Source of the DNA: Euphorbia lathyris
Taxonomy: Eukaryota > Streptophyta > Magnoliopsida > Malpighiales > Euphorbiaceae
Length of the DNA stretch: 64,000 bases
Direction: 5' to 3'
Assembly (NCBI RefSeq): GCF_963576675.1
Contig: NC_088916.1
Span: 80,679,501 to 80,743,500 of the forward strand
Under the pieces are notes generated by a model that did not search any database, was not told where the DNA came from, and was given only the letters and a program-made list of their open reading frames with translations. Shown here in pieces: positions 34,840-47,182 of this stretch. Numbering within the stretch: position 1 is the first letter of the stretch; every line of letters begins with the position of its first letter. Both the position numbers and the translations under genes were made by a program.

Positions 34840-35555
34840 TAATTCGACCTGTTCATGGGCTGGACTTAACAGGCTTTTATGTAAAAATGATCATCCCAAG
34901 CTCAACCCAGTCCGCTATTAATTTAGGCGGACTGAACTCGGACTTTAAAATCAAATCTCAAGCCCAGCCCATATAAACCCACCTAAAAAATATAAATAAT
35001 TTTTAATTATGAAAAATAAAATTTATACTTAAAAATAAATATTTAATTATAAATATATAGATTATTAATTAATTTTAATAAACCAGACTGGGCTAGACCG
35101 GTCCATGCTATTTTTATCAAATCCGTCCAAAAAATAGACGGGTTTTAGTAGACCTGGACCTTAGATCAATTTTCATTATCCAACCCCGGATCAAAAAACA
35201 CGGGCTTGGACGGACCGGATGGATACCCAAATCCGTAAATAGATCTAGTTATAATCCAACCCAACCGATTAAAACAAACAATTCATGGGTTGGTTGATAA
35301 AACCAATCCAGCCTGTCAAATACTCAATTGTAAATATATTGGGTTGGATTGTTTATTCAAATAATTGTTTTTCCTTTTTTTACTTTTAATTCGAAAACAA
35401 TTTTATTACAAAATATTAAACATGCATTTTAATAGTTTATTTATAATTATGCTAATAGCATAAAAAAATATTTTATATGTTTTTTTTGTGCGTCTAACTT
35501 ATATATTGCACATTTGATAAATTTAGTATTATTAATAAATATTGGATTTAACTTC
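34840..35555. repeat. decayed hAT-type repeat and AT-rich sequence
   Basis: About 34850-35240 has words such as GGACTTAACAGGC, GACTGGGCTAGACCGGTCC and GGACGGACCGGATGG, resembling subterminal parts of the hAT-type element at 30748-31882. The remainder to 35545 is AT-rich with no recognised feature. Confidence 0.35.
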
Positions 35556-36075
35556 GGGTAAATTACACCCATGGCCACTGAACTTTACCCATTTAACATT
35601 ATGGCCACTAAACTTCAATTTTTAACAGTATGGTCACTCAACTTTACACTTTTTAACATTGGTGGCTACTCAACGCCTCAAAACGACCGTTGACGGCCTA
35701 AAAATAAAAAATCCAAAGCGTTAATGATATTCTAATGAACTTTAATTCTTGAAATTTTTCGTTTTGAGGTCATTTAGTTGTTGTTTTGTTAGGAGAGAGA
35801 GAGAGAGTGAATTTTTAGAGAGAGAAAGCTCCGAAAAATGTGATTTTGGAAAATAAAAAATGTGGTTTCATGGTAAATGTCGTTTTGAACAATTTTAATT
35901 CTTGAATATTTTTATTTTGAGGTCGTTAACGGTCACTTTGGGGAGTTAGTTAAAATTGAATGGCTACTAGTGTTAAAAAAGTGTAAAATTCAGTGGTCAT
36001 ACCGTTAAGAATTAAAGTTCAGTGGCCACAATGTTAAAATGGGTAAAGTTGAGTGGCCATGGGTGTAATTTATCC
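35556..36075. mobile_element. Mutator-like MITE, 520 bp, with 10-bp direct repeats
   Basis: Left end GGGTAAATTACACCCATGGC is mirrored by right end GCCATGGGTGTAATTTATCC, and the arms match over more than 60 bp (GGCCACTGAACTTTACCC). The flanks are identical ATTTAACTTC at 35546-35555 and 36076-36085. The length is consistent with a 9-bp Mutator-like duplication plus one chance match. Confidence 0.75.
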
Positions 36076-36181
36076 ATTTAACTTCCACATACAAAACAAT
36101 GTAATTTTAAATGTTACGTTTATCAAGCGTTGCAATTTTAAGTCTCATGCTAAGAAAGAAAAGAAACAAAAGGCACGATTA

Positions 36182-36562
36182 ATGAAGAGTCACATGGTCC
36201 TCCTCATCTCTAGCTCCGGGATCCTCAGTAGACTCTATCCAATCCTCAATATCATCGTCAGAATGCTGCATCTTACTAACACTTCGAACATCATCCTGCT
36301 CACCCACCCTCGAGAGGTTCAAGAGCATGGGGATGCGAAAGATTCCCATAATTGCGAGTCCCGCCTCCAAGCTCATCACCCAAAAAGACCTGACCCAACC
36401 CAAATTCATATTGTCTTCCACATTAAACACTATTGAGTATTTTTTTCCCTCACCTAAAACCATTGTATGTTCTAACGTCGCAACCACTTGATTAGTCTCG
36501 ATCTGTCGTGTAGGCTTACCCGTAGAATTCTGCTGAGGAGGTACATTATTCACGGGAACCAC
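36182..36562 (-). pseudogene. unrecognised 127-codon open frame
   Basis: An open frame on the minus strand starting MVPVNNVPPQQ and ending EDPGARDEEDHVTLH. The C-terminal 45 residues are very acidic (HSDDDIEDWIE). I do not recognise the family. The plus strand is also open across the region, so the frame may be chance, but the amino-acid usage looks protein-like and the base composition is richer in G+C than the flanks. It lies just downstream of the LINE A 3' end. It could be a captured gene fragment or an exon of a lost gene. Confidence 0.25.
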
Positions 36563-36842
36563 AAATTGGCTTCCTTCAAGTTCTGAGTTTGAACATAATG
36601 AAAAATATATTGAGACGTTACAATATGAAAAACTTATTAAGGGAAAACAAACTTTTAGGTATTAAAAAACAGCTAATTAATTAGGAAAATAACTCTAAAA
36701 CATTTAAATACATGTCATCCATATTTATATTTAGTAATTAAAATTATAATCTTCCTGATTTTAAATCTAATTAGAGTAATAATAATTATAATAAACATTA
36801 TAATAACTTTTTTTTAGTAGAAAAGGAAAGCAAAACAAGCAA

Positions 36843-39800
36843 CTACACCGGGATTAGCCTAGGAAAGCTAACCCCAATCCTATCCTCTAAAAGAAGAGGA
36901 GAAAGAGCGATAGGGGGAACGGTAAGGGTAGAAACACCTAACACCCCCTCATGGCCTGCCGCCGCCAAGTGATCAGCAATACGGTTCTGCTCCCGGAAAA
37001 TGTGGCTGAACTCAAGGATATCAAATGAGGGGCTAAGCCTCTTAATAGCTTTAATAAGGTTGCGGCTATGAAGACCCATGGCATGACTACCCAAAATCAT
37101 ATTGATGGCCTCCAAGTTATCTGACTCCACAGAAAGCCTCTTAACACCCAGCCTAATCGCCAGCTGGATCCCAGAGAGAATGCCCCAGAGCTCCGCAGAG
37201 AAGGAAGAACCCAAACCTAAATTCTGGGTAAACCCAGAAAGCCAGGCGCCTCCCGCATCCCTAAGAACACCTCCGGCAGCAATCTTACCATTACTGAGGC
37301 AGGAACCATCAGTATTCAGCTTCACAACCCCCTCTCCCGGCCTGCTCCAGCTCACGAGGTGGACATCACTACTCGGGGAAGATCTAGCAAGGGACTCAAC
37401 TTTGAAACTATCAATAATAGAGGAGAGTTTCTTCAAGAAGAACTCAGCTAAGTTAGGCAAAAGCACAGCTTTATTATCAAAAATCTCCTCGTTCCTCCAT
37501 TTCCACACTTGATGACAGATAATGGCAAAGAAAATGTCCCCATGCTCCATATAAGACAATAACTTTCCCCTAATACCATCTGAGAACCAGTCGTTCACAG
37601 AATGGGACATGAAGGAAGAGAAAGTATGATGAGGGAGAATTTTCTTCCAAACCTCTTCACTCTTAGGGCAATCCCTAAGAGCGTGGCACAACGATTCAAC
37701 ATGGCCTCTACATCTACCGCAAGCTCCAGAGGTCGCCAAATGCCTTCTGTATCTATCTGAGTTAGTAAGTAATCTGTCTTTAACGCCCAGCCACAGGAAG
37801 CTCCTCATGCGGTAGGGGATTTTAAGGGACCAAATGGTCTTCCAAATATCCGAGGGATTATCAGTCCTGTTAAGGGAAAAAGATTCAAAGGCAGATTTGC
37901 AAGAATAGACTCCATTGTTAGTCAGCGCCCAGCAATGCTTATCCATGTCTTCCTCTTGATTACTCACCTTCACTCCTCTAATTCTAAGGAGAGTCTCAAG
38001 GCTAAAGAAAGAATCAAATTTAGGCCAAACCCAGTCCCCTTCAGAGTCCACCACATCGGCTAACCTCCAGTTTTGGATATCACTAGGCGGGGGGGGAAGT
38101 GCACACATCCACTAAAGGTTTATCCCCAATCCAGGTATCAAACCAGAAGCTTATGGACTTACCATTACCCACATCCAGACCAACCCCCGAGCAAAACTCA
38201 GCAAAAACGGCGCTAAGCCCTTTCCAGAGGAAGGAACAATTGATAACTCTCTCTTTCGGGCCCCCAAAGATCTTATCTTTTCGATACTTACCACAAAGAA
38301 GGCGAACCCAGAGAGAGGAGGGGCATTGCCACATACGCTAAAGGAGTTTCATTAATAAAACTTTATTATTATCCTTAGCTCTCCTAATGCCCAAACCCTC
38401 TGAATCTTTGGGCTGACAAACCTCACTCCAAGGCACCATGTGGGTCTTTCTTCCCTCCGCAGCTTCCCCCCACAGGAACCTTCGGTTAATCTTATCAAGA
38501 TCATTAAGCACAGGATTCGGAAGCTGACAAGCCTGCATGATGTGGTTGGGAGCAGCGGAATTCACAGATTGAATTAAAGTCAGACGGCCAGCGAGGGAGA
38601 GAGTCTTGGCTTTCCACGTGGCATACCTCGTATTGGCTTTGTCCAAAGTATCTTTAAAAGAAACTTTAGACACTCTCTCACTATGGAGAGGAATCCCCAG
38701 ATACTTCCCAAGAGAATTAGTAAGAGGAATACCAGACAAATCACTTAATCTTTTACAAATTCTCGGATTCATATTCTTAGAGCACATCATCCTAGATTTC
38801 TGGATATTAAGTCTCTGACCAGAGGCCGAACAAAAACAATCCAGAATATCTATAATGACACTCAACTGCTCCTCATTACCTTCAAGAAAGATAAGGACAT
38901 CGTCCGCAAAGAATAAGTGGGTCACCTGAGCACAGAAACTGTTGATGGCCATCGGGTGGAAACTCCCAATATCAATGGCATCTTGAATAAGGTGGGACAG
39001 CCTCTCCATAGCAATAACGAAAAGGAAGGGACTCATAGGATCACCCTGACGGATGCCCCGACCCGGAGAGAACTCCTCCGACATATCCCCATTCACCATA
39101 ACCTGAAACACAGGAGAAGTAATACAAACCTTAATAAGATTTCTCCAACTGTCCGGGATCCTAGCTCTCTCCAGACTCTCCATCAGGAAGTTCCAGTTGA
39201 TGCGATCATAGGCCTTCTCCAAATCCAGCTTAAGAGCCACAATGCCTTTCTTCCCTTTCCTAATCTTCATAGTGTGCACCATTTCTTGGGCAATCACCAC
39301 ATTATCCATCATTTGTCTACCGGGTACAAAACTACCCTGATTCTGACAAATGATCTCCGGAAGAATGCCACGGATTCTATTAGCCACAATTTTTGTAATC
39401 GTCTTGTAAAGAACATTACAAAGACTGATGGGTCTCATATGCAAAAAGGAAGAAGGCTTATCAATTTTAGGAATAAGGACCAGGAGAGTTCTATTAACCA
39501 GCTCAATATCCTTAGACCCATTGAACACACCTATGATAAACTCATAGATACCCTCCTTCACAACACCCCAGTGCTTGTGGTAGAAGCCAGCTGGAAGACC
39601 ATCAATACCAGGCGCTTTAGACGCCCTAATGCTGAAGATGGCATGGTCAATCTCTTTTCGGGAAATAGGAAGAAAGGCACTCTGACTGATATCCTCACTG
39701 ATCAAAGGAAAGGTAGCAATAGAGTGAGCCCTTTCCAGCTGAACAGGATCCTCTTTGAAAAGCTCCTTATAGAACTCCAGAGCCAAATTCCGAATCACCT

Positions 39801-40944
39801 CATCTTCATACACCCACTCCCCATCAGAATCTTTGATAGCCTCAATTCTATTCCTCTGCCGCCTGATCATAGTAGACAGATGGAAGTACCTGGTATTACG
39901 ATCCCTATCCCTAATCTAGGATTTCCTAGACTTCTGGAACCAGAGAAGCTCCTCCTGCCTAAGCACAGCTTCCAGCTCCTTCTGAAGGGTTCTAAGGAGG
40001 CCATCTAAACTGTGATCAAACCTCACATCCAACCTACGCTGAACGCCCTCCATCCTTTTTAACAACTTATTCTTTCTTCTAATAATGTGCCCAAAGACAT
40101 TCTTATTCCAACCAAGCACCTTCTTCCTGAACCCTTCAGAAGCTTGCAGGACATTCGAATGAGGTTTCCAATTATCTTGGACGAACTCCTTAAACTTAGG
40201 ATGGGACTCCCACGCCAGCTGGTACCGGAACGGTCTCTTCCCCCTAGGCCGGTTGCCTCTCAAAAGTCTAAACAAAATAGGGCAATGGTTCGAATGACGG
40301 AACAAAAGATTTAAAACAGAACACTCAGGGAAAGAAGTCAGGGCAGCCACATTAGCATAGACCTTGTCCAAACGAACAAAGGTACTATTGCGTTTCCAAG
40401 TGAATCTATGACCCGAAGCCCCCAAGTCGGAAAGCCCACATAAATCCATATTATTTTTGTGGTGAAGACAGCGATTAACATAATGATTGGAAGCTCCTCT
40501 CTGGTCACTCATAAGGCCGATATCATTAAAGTCTCCCGCAATAAACCAAGGCTCAGAGATGCTGCCACTCATCGAAAAGAGGATCTCCCACAGCCGTTTG
40601 CGATTAACTAAGATCGGATCAGCATACACAAGGGTAGTCAAGAAGGGAGTAATACCAGAAATGCTCACTTTACAGTGAATGAACTGCTTATCGATTCTAA
40701 TAACATCAAAATGAATCCGATCTGGCCTCCAGAAAAGCCAGATCCCACCAGCTCGGCCAGTAGCCTCCGATCTAACACACCTCCAGTTCTTAAACTTATT
40801 AACCACCTCATCTGCTTTGTCTCCACTAATCTTAGTTTACAGTAAAGCAAAACACGAGGGGTTAAACTATTTAATTAGGTCATTAATATGGATACGGGTA
40901 GCCTTGCTAGTCGCACCCCTAACATTCTAGCACAACAAGTCCAT
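36843..40944 (-). pseudogene. LINE A ORF2: endonuclease, reverse transcriptase, RNase H
   Basis: Starts MDLLC at 40944. Domains in order: AP-type endonuclease (about 40944-40250, with AGDFNDIGLMSDQRG and GASGHRFTWKR), reverse transcriptase (about 39650-38600, with KAPGIDGLPAGF, LKLDLEKAYDR, GIRQGDPMSPFLF and the intact catalytic FFADD), a zinc-binding RVT segment (about 37800-37600, RSFLWLGVKDRLLTNSDR, CGRC..H..SLCHALRDC) and RNase H (about 37320-36930, LNTDGSCLSN, AELWGILSG, VESDNLEAI, REQNRIADHLAAAGH). Breaks: stops at 40927-40929, 40867-40869, 40837-40839, 39916-39918 and 38338-38340, and a frameshift in a C run near 38090-38097. Most stops replace tryptophan. It makes single-strand nicks and copies its RNA when intact. 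Confidence 0.93.
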
Positions 40945-40975
40945 AGAAAAGAGGAGACTGACCGCACCAACCTAC

Positions 40976-43182
40976 CTAAGCCAGGTATTTACTAGGGGCT
41001 CCTGAGAGCCTCACCGAGGTACCCGCAGGTCCCCTCTTCTCTGAAAAAGCCAAGGAATTCTGGATGTTTTTTTGTTTGCCCTTTGGCTTTTTCAAGCCAG
41101 GTTTAATAACCCCCATTGGATTCCCAATTCCAGGTCCACCAGTAAGAATAGAAGAACTACCCTCATTAGTTTCCTTCATCTTTCGGGCCGCCTGAACCAG
41201 GGGGCCCCCCTGAGCTTCATTCTTAGAAGCAAAGAGGGGATTAACAGAATCAACCACTAGCTTAGAAGACACAACAGACTCTAGACCCGATAAACTGTGT
41301 TCCATAAGCTCATCTCCCTGGACAGGCTCATGAACATCTTCAATAGATAGGGCACCAAACCTAGAGCCAGACCTAAGAGCTAAGCTGGTACCAGCCTCCT
41401 CCCTAGCCTTGGGGATAGGCTTCTCCTTCACACTAGGGGCAGCCATAGGCTTAGAAGGAGCGGAAATCCCCTTCTTGATAATATCAGGAGGAAGATTCTG
41501 CATAATAGGAGGCTGAGTTCTACGACGAGTAGTCCATTTAGCTACCATCCAAGGACCGAAGTTTCCTTCATTCCCTTGGTTACCTACAGAAATACTCCCA
41601 CTCTCCATAACAGTCTCCTTCAAAACACTCTCCCTTTTGGGGCAACCTTCCTGAGAATGACCATAAATGCCACAATCATAACAAATGTTATGTAAGCCTT
41701 CATATTCGATAAAGAACACCTTGTTCTGAACACAGAACTTAGATAATAAGGGTTTCGTAAGATCCACATCCACACAAACCCTAGCAAACTTGCCCCTAAT
41801 GGCACCAATAGTAGTCTTATCCACATGGTGGACCTTCCCAACCATGCCTCCTATTTTGCTTAGGAATTTCTCACTGTAATACTCAGTGGGAAGGCCCGGA
41901 AACCTAACCCAAGTCAAAATCCTGTTAACAGTAGAATCATGGGGATTAAAATTAGGAACCCAATGCCGTAAAGCCAGAACGTGGTTGGAAATAATATATG
42001 GGCCCCCTTGATCACAATATTGTAATCCTCAACTCTAGTAAACTTGATGACATAGAAGTCATTTTCAAGGTCAGTAATACTGACTTTCCCTTTCCTAGCC
42101 CACTGGGCTTGAATCCTTTGGGCAAAATAATTAAAGCTGATCCTCTTCCCCAACACCTTAACTATCAAAGACACCTTCCACTTCTCTCTGAGTTCCCTCT
42201 TCTCTTCCGAAGACAGTCTAATAACCGAACAAAGAGGATCATCCTGGACACCATCCTCCTCGTCCGAATCAGAGAAAAGATCCATAGAATCCCCTACCAT
42301 CTCCACTTCCTCAAAGCAGAGCTCCTCCTCAACCACTCCCATAACAGTGTCTTTCCAAGACCCTTTACTTATCCCGTTATTGCTAACTGCAGTCCTGGGG
42401 GAGGCCATATTCCCCTGTCCCTGAATATCATGCCCAGCCTCAAAAGGGCTCTGACTCGAGGCAACTTGCCCCTCAAATGCAGCCTCAGCCTGCCCAGCAC
42501 TGACCGGAATAGGACAATCAATGCCAGGCACAATGCCGGAAAAACCAGGCCAATGCCCAGCCCCAGCATCGACAGGCCCCCTGCGGTGCCCGGCGCCATC
42601 GGCAGGGAGGACAGGCGCCGCACAGTCCGCAGGCGGCAACTTGCCCACCCGTCCATCCGGGATCGCAGGGAGCAAGGGGCGGGCAACCGCGTCACCCGAT
42701 CCCATGCGCCCACCCCCCAAACATCCTGCAACCACTGCCCTAGGCACAGGGCACCGCTCGTCCAACCTCCCTGCCGATGAATCCCCCTCCAGTGGCGCCG
42801 CCTGCGTCCTAGCCGAATCCGCAAGCAAGGCAACCGATCCAGGCACCACGCCCCTATCCCCACGATCCCAGGCCCCTCCAGCCCCCCAATCCCCTAAACC
42901 GGCACCGCATCCTGCCGGATCTAACCCATCGGACCCTTGCCAAGCCCCCCGACCCTGCTCCCGGGAGCGGTCCCTCACCCGCTCGCCATGCCCCCTCTTC
43001 TCCCTTGCATCCCCTGCCGAAGCCACAACGCCGCCAGCCGACACTCCAACCTGCACCAGATCCGACGCCCGCCCTACCCCAGCCACCCGATCCGTCTCAC
43101 CAAGATCGAAATTGCCGCCATCACCGCCCCCCTCCAAGGTCCGCCTAACCCTAGGTCTCTCTCTCTCTCTGTCTTTCGCCAT
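40976..43182 (-). pseudogene. LINE A ORF1: RNA-binding, zinc-knuckle protein
   Basis: The likely start is the ATG at 43182 (MAKDRERERPRVRRT), just after the 5' tandem repeats. The first half is very rich in G+C and encodes Gly/Ala/Arg/Pro-rich, probably disordered sequence. A DUF4283-like domain follows (about 42240-41880, KWKVSLIVKVLGKRISFNYF), then the CCHC knuckle CYDCGIYGHSQEGC (about 41679-41638) and a lysine-rich C-terminus. A one-base shift in the G run near 42000-42005 breaks the frame inside the DUF4283-like domain; the reading continues in the next frame (VLALRHWVPNFNPHD, then TWVRFPGLP). These proteins bind LINE RNA in a ribonucleoprotein. Confidence 0.88.
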
Positions 43183-43189
43183 CAGATTT

Positions 43190-43500
43190 GCGAGAGAGAA
43201 GACAGATCTGAGAGAGATAAGATAGATCTGAGAAAGAGAAAACAGATATGAGATCGAATGAAGACAGATCTGAGAGAGAGAAGACGAATCTGAGAGAGAG
43301 AAAAGACAGATCTGAGAAAGAGAAGACAGATCTGAGAGAGAGAAAATAGATCTGAGATTGAATGAAGACAGATCTGAGAGAGAGAAGACAGATCTGAGAG
43401 AGAGAAGATCGATCTGAGAGAGAGAATAGACCCGAGATAGAATGAAGACAGATTTGAGAGAGAGAAGACAGTTCTGAGAGAGAGAAAACAAACCTCAAAA
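43190..43500 (-). repeat. minisatellite in the LINE A 5' UTR
   Basis: About 15 imperfect copies of a 20-bp unit, GAAGACAGATCTGAGAGAGA on the plus strand. A higher-order pattern is marked by the word GAGATNGAATGAAGACAGAT near 43250, 43353 and 43433. Tandem 5' units are a common place for promoter activity in LINEs, but that role is an inference here. Confidence 0.85.
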
Positions 43501-43547
43501 TAACCAAACTACAAGCCGTAGCTCCCACGAGAAACATTATAATAACT

Positions 43548-44028
43548 AATTAAATTGAGTTTTTTTCGCATAGAACAAATTTATTAGCGAATTAGGGATC
43601 AATTAGTTAACTAAAAACTTTATATTTAATTAAAGTAAAAAAGAATTATGGGAACTCTAATCATTTCTATTTCAGTAGATTGATCTTTGAACTTTCCCGT
43701 TTTTCTCATTTTTTCACATTTCTCCATTTATTTACTGTTTTTCACGTTTTTTCGTTTTAACATTTTTTCATATTTTTTCCATCTTTTAATTTTTTTTCCC
43801 ATTTTCACATCGTTTTCTTAGTTTAATATGTGAATTATAATGATATTTTTGTAATAAAATTGTTTTAAAATTGAAAATGAAAGAATAAAAAAAATGCATA
43901 CAAATATTTGAATTAAAAACCAACTCAACCCAATTCATGAACATCCATTAATTATTGGAAAACTCCATTAAACATCTAGATATTAGAGCACTTCACGTCA
44001 GTGGATCATGCATCGGTCACTAGAATTA
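43548..44028. other. AT-rich intergenic sequence
   Basis: No coding segment or repeat ends recognised. A T-rich low-complexity stretch (TTTTCACATTTT type) lies at 43700-43810. Confidence 0.5.
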
Positions 44029-44280
44029 AGGGTCAAAATGGTCTCTGACCGTCACGATCGGTTTATCCTAAGTCGAAATTTAGATATCAACTCGGTCTAG
44101 AAGTTGGTGAAAATTGACAAATTAGCCCAAAAATAATGAGTTTAGTACCTAAAATTTTACCAAATTTGAGGTAATTTGACAAGTTTTGTCAACTTCAAGA
44201 CTGAATCCATATTTAAATTTCGATTTTGACTAAACTGACTCTGCATGTCAACTTCAGGGCCATTTTGACCTTATCGTAAG
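44029..44280. mobile_element. inverted-repeat MITE, relative of 2286-2510
   Basis: Left TTAAGGGTCAAAATGG is mirrored by right CCATTTTGACCTTATC. The inner arms match as well (GTCGAAATTTAGATATCAAC versus AATCCATATTTAAATTTCGA). Confidence 0.5.
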
Positions 44281-44361
44281 CAAGTTTTGAGAGTTGATGA
44301 GACATCTCTAAAATTCAAGAGCTCACTCATATATTAAGCTTTGTTTTTTTTATTAATTTAT

Positions 44362-47175
44362 TGTCATTTATGAATCACGTTGGCTTTTTTCACTAGATCC
44401 GACTACTAATAGACATCCACGTGATGATTCAATTATAAATAAAAGAATCAGATTATATGTATGTGTCGACCATAAATACTAATTGTCACAACTGTCATTT
44501 ATTGCTTCCTTTCTCTTCTCAATTTCGCTGAGGGTTACACGTTGGCTTCTTTTATTAGACCCGCCTATTAATAGACATGCAAGTATTGATGACGTAACGA
44601 TTAGTTACAAATAAAAGAATCACATGACATGTACATATTGATTATCAAAATAAATTGTCACATTTATCGTTTATTGCATCTTTTTCTCTTTTCTCAACAT
44701 CAACAGTAAGTACGAATTAATTAATGGTAGATCTGATGAAATGAGCCAACGTGGCACATAAATGACAATACATTGATGAAAAACACGATTTAATTTGTTA
44801 TGCGGTTAGTTAAACTTAAAATTACTCCATCCATGTAATATTAGAATTAAAAATTAGTTTTTATACTTTAATTTTTTTTTTCAATAATGATAAATTCATA
44901 ATTATAGCTTTTAGGGAAAATAAATAAATAATAGAGGAATAAAAATTAGTTTTTATGACGTGACAATTCAGTTACAAATAAATCACATGATGTATACGTA
45001 CTGACCATCAACCCAATGTCATAGCTATCGTTTATTGACTCTCTTTTTTTCTCTTCTTGATTTCAACGTGAGTTACATCATCAACAAATACGAACCAATT
45101 AATGATAAATCTAATGAAATGAATAAGCCAACGTAGCGCATAAGTGACAAGAAGTTAATGAGAAACACGTTTTAATTTATTATGCGATTAGTTGAACTTA
45201 AAATTACTCTGTCCATATCACATTAGAATTCAAAATTAAATAGTTTTTATACTTTGATTAGCTTTTTCAATAATGGTAAATTCATAATTATAGCTTTTAC
45301 ATTAAATAATAAAATAATAATAATAATAGAGGAATAAAAAATTAGTGTCGATGACCGTGACGATTCAGTTACAACTAAAAGAATTACATGACATGTACTT
45401 GTACATGTTGACCATCAATATTAACTGTCACATCTATCGTTTATTATCTCATTTTCTGTTTTCTCAATTTCGCTGAGCGTTAATCAACCATAAGTACAAA
45501 TCAATTAATAACAAATCTGATGAAATGAGTCAACGTTTCATAAGTGACAAGATGTTGACGAAAAACACGATTTAATTTGTTATGCCGTTAGTTAAACTTA
45601 AAATTACTCTATCCATATAATATTAGAATTAAAAATTAAATAGTTTTTATACTTTAATTTGTTTTTTCTTTGATAATGATAAATTCATAATTACTTTTAT
45701 ATAAAAACTAATAATAATATACGAATAAAATATTATTGTTGGTGACATGACGAATCAGTTACAAATAAAAGGCTCACATGACATGTACCCGTTGACCATT
45801 AACTCAACCGTCACATCTATCGTTTATTACCTCCTTTTCTCTCTTCTCAATTTCGTTGAGCGTTACAACACCAACAAGTACAAACCAACTAATGGTAGAT
45901 CTGATGAAATGAGTTAACGTGACGAATAAGTGACAATACATTGACGAAAAACACAATTTAGTTTGTTACATTTAGTTGAACCTAAAATTACTATATTCAT
46001 ATAACATTAGAATTCAAAATTAAATAGTTTTTATACTTTAATTTGTTTTTTTTTTCAATAATGATAAATTCATAATTATATCTTTTATATAAAATAAATA
46101 AATAAATAATAGAGGAAAAAAAATTAGTGTTGATAACATGACAATTCAGTTACAAATAAAAAAAATCACGTGCTGATCATCAATATCAACTATTACATCT
46201 CTAATTTATTGTCTTCTTTTCTCTCTTTTTAATTTCGTTGAACGTTACATCAACAGCAAGTACGAACCAATTAATAGTAGATCTAGTGAAATGAGTGAAC
46301 ATGACGAATAACGTTAACGAAAAACATAATTTAGTTTGTTACTTTTAGTTGAACCTAAAATTACTTTGTCCATATAACATTAGAATTAAAAATTAAATAG
46401 TTTTTATACTTTAATTTGTTTTTTTTTCAATAATGATAAATTCATAATTACAGCTTTTAGATAATATAAATAAATAAATAATAGAGGAATAAAAAATTAG
46501 TGTTGATGACGTGACAATTGAGTTACAAATAAAATAATTACATGACATGTACGTGTTGACCATCAACTTAACTGTCACATCTATCGTTTATTACCTCATT
46601 TTCTCTCTTCTCAATTTCGTTAAGTGTTACATCAACAACAAGTACGAACCAATTAATGGTAGATATCTGATGAAATGAACCAACATGACGTATAAGTGAT
46701 AAAACGTTAACGAGAAACACGTTTTAATTTATCGTGTTGTTAATTGAACTTAAAATTACTCTATCCATATAATATTAGAATTCAAAATCAAATAGTTTTT
46801 ATACTTTAATTTGTTTTTCAATAATAATAAATTCATAATTATAGCTTTTATATAAAATAAAAAATAAAAAATAAAAATAGAGAAATAAAAAATTAGTGTC
46901 GATGATGTAAGGATTCAGTTACGAATAAAAGAATCACATGAAATGCATGTATTGACCATGAACTCAATTATTACAACTATCGTTTATTGACTCATTTTTT
47001 CTCTTTTTGATTTCAACGAGAGTTACATCAACAGCAAGTACGGATCAATTAATAGCAGATCCAATGAAATGAGCCAACGTGGTGCATAAGTGACAATACA
47101 TTGACGAAAATCACGATGCCCATTAGTTGAACTTAAAAGTATTCTATCCATATAATATTAGAATTCAAAATTAAA
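44362..47175. repeat. tandem array of about 385-bp units
   Basis: A unit with the words CATCTATCGTTTATTACCTC, TCTGATGAAATGAGCCAACG, AAAAACACGATTTAATTTGT, TAATATTAGAATTAAAAATT and TTCAGTTACAAATAAAAGAA is repeated. The TATCGTTTATT landmark falls near 44665, 45026, 45435, 45818, about 46198, 46582 and 46978, so spacing is about 361-409 bp. A short partial unit precedes at about 44496. The left edge (GTCATTTATGAATCACGTTG, 44364) is an inverted match to an inner word of the unit (CAACGTGGCACATAAATGAC, 44751). Units are diverged with small indels. No coding capacity. Confidence 0.88.
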
Positions 47176-47182
47176 TAGCTTT

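Larger units (their letters stand above)
36808..43531 (-). mobile_element. full-length LINE (copy A), 6.7 kb, with 15-bp TSD
   Basis: Flanked by identical AAACATTATAATAAC at 36793-36807 and 43532-43546. On the minus strand the order is a 5' UTR of short tandem repeats (about 43500-43190), ORF1 (43182-40976), a 31-base gap, ORF2 (40944-36843), a short 3' UTR, and an A tail of eight. This is a complete plant L1-type element with endonuclease, reverse transcriptase and RNase H. Both ORFs are broken, so it is not autonomous as read. Confidence 0.93.

Noticed and set aside
38917..40008. A 363-codon open frame on the plus strand
   Set aside because: It is the antisense of the LINE A reverse transcriptase, whose sense strand carries all the expected motifs.
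41998..43225. Long plus-strand open frames of 260 and 234 codons, Pro/Arg-rich
   Set aside because: They are shadows caused by the G+C-rich N-terminal half of LINE A ORF1.
43190..43500. Regular short repeats suggesting a CRISPR-like array
   Set aside because: The units are contiguous imperfect 20-bp repeats without unique spacers, in a plant LINE 5' UTR.
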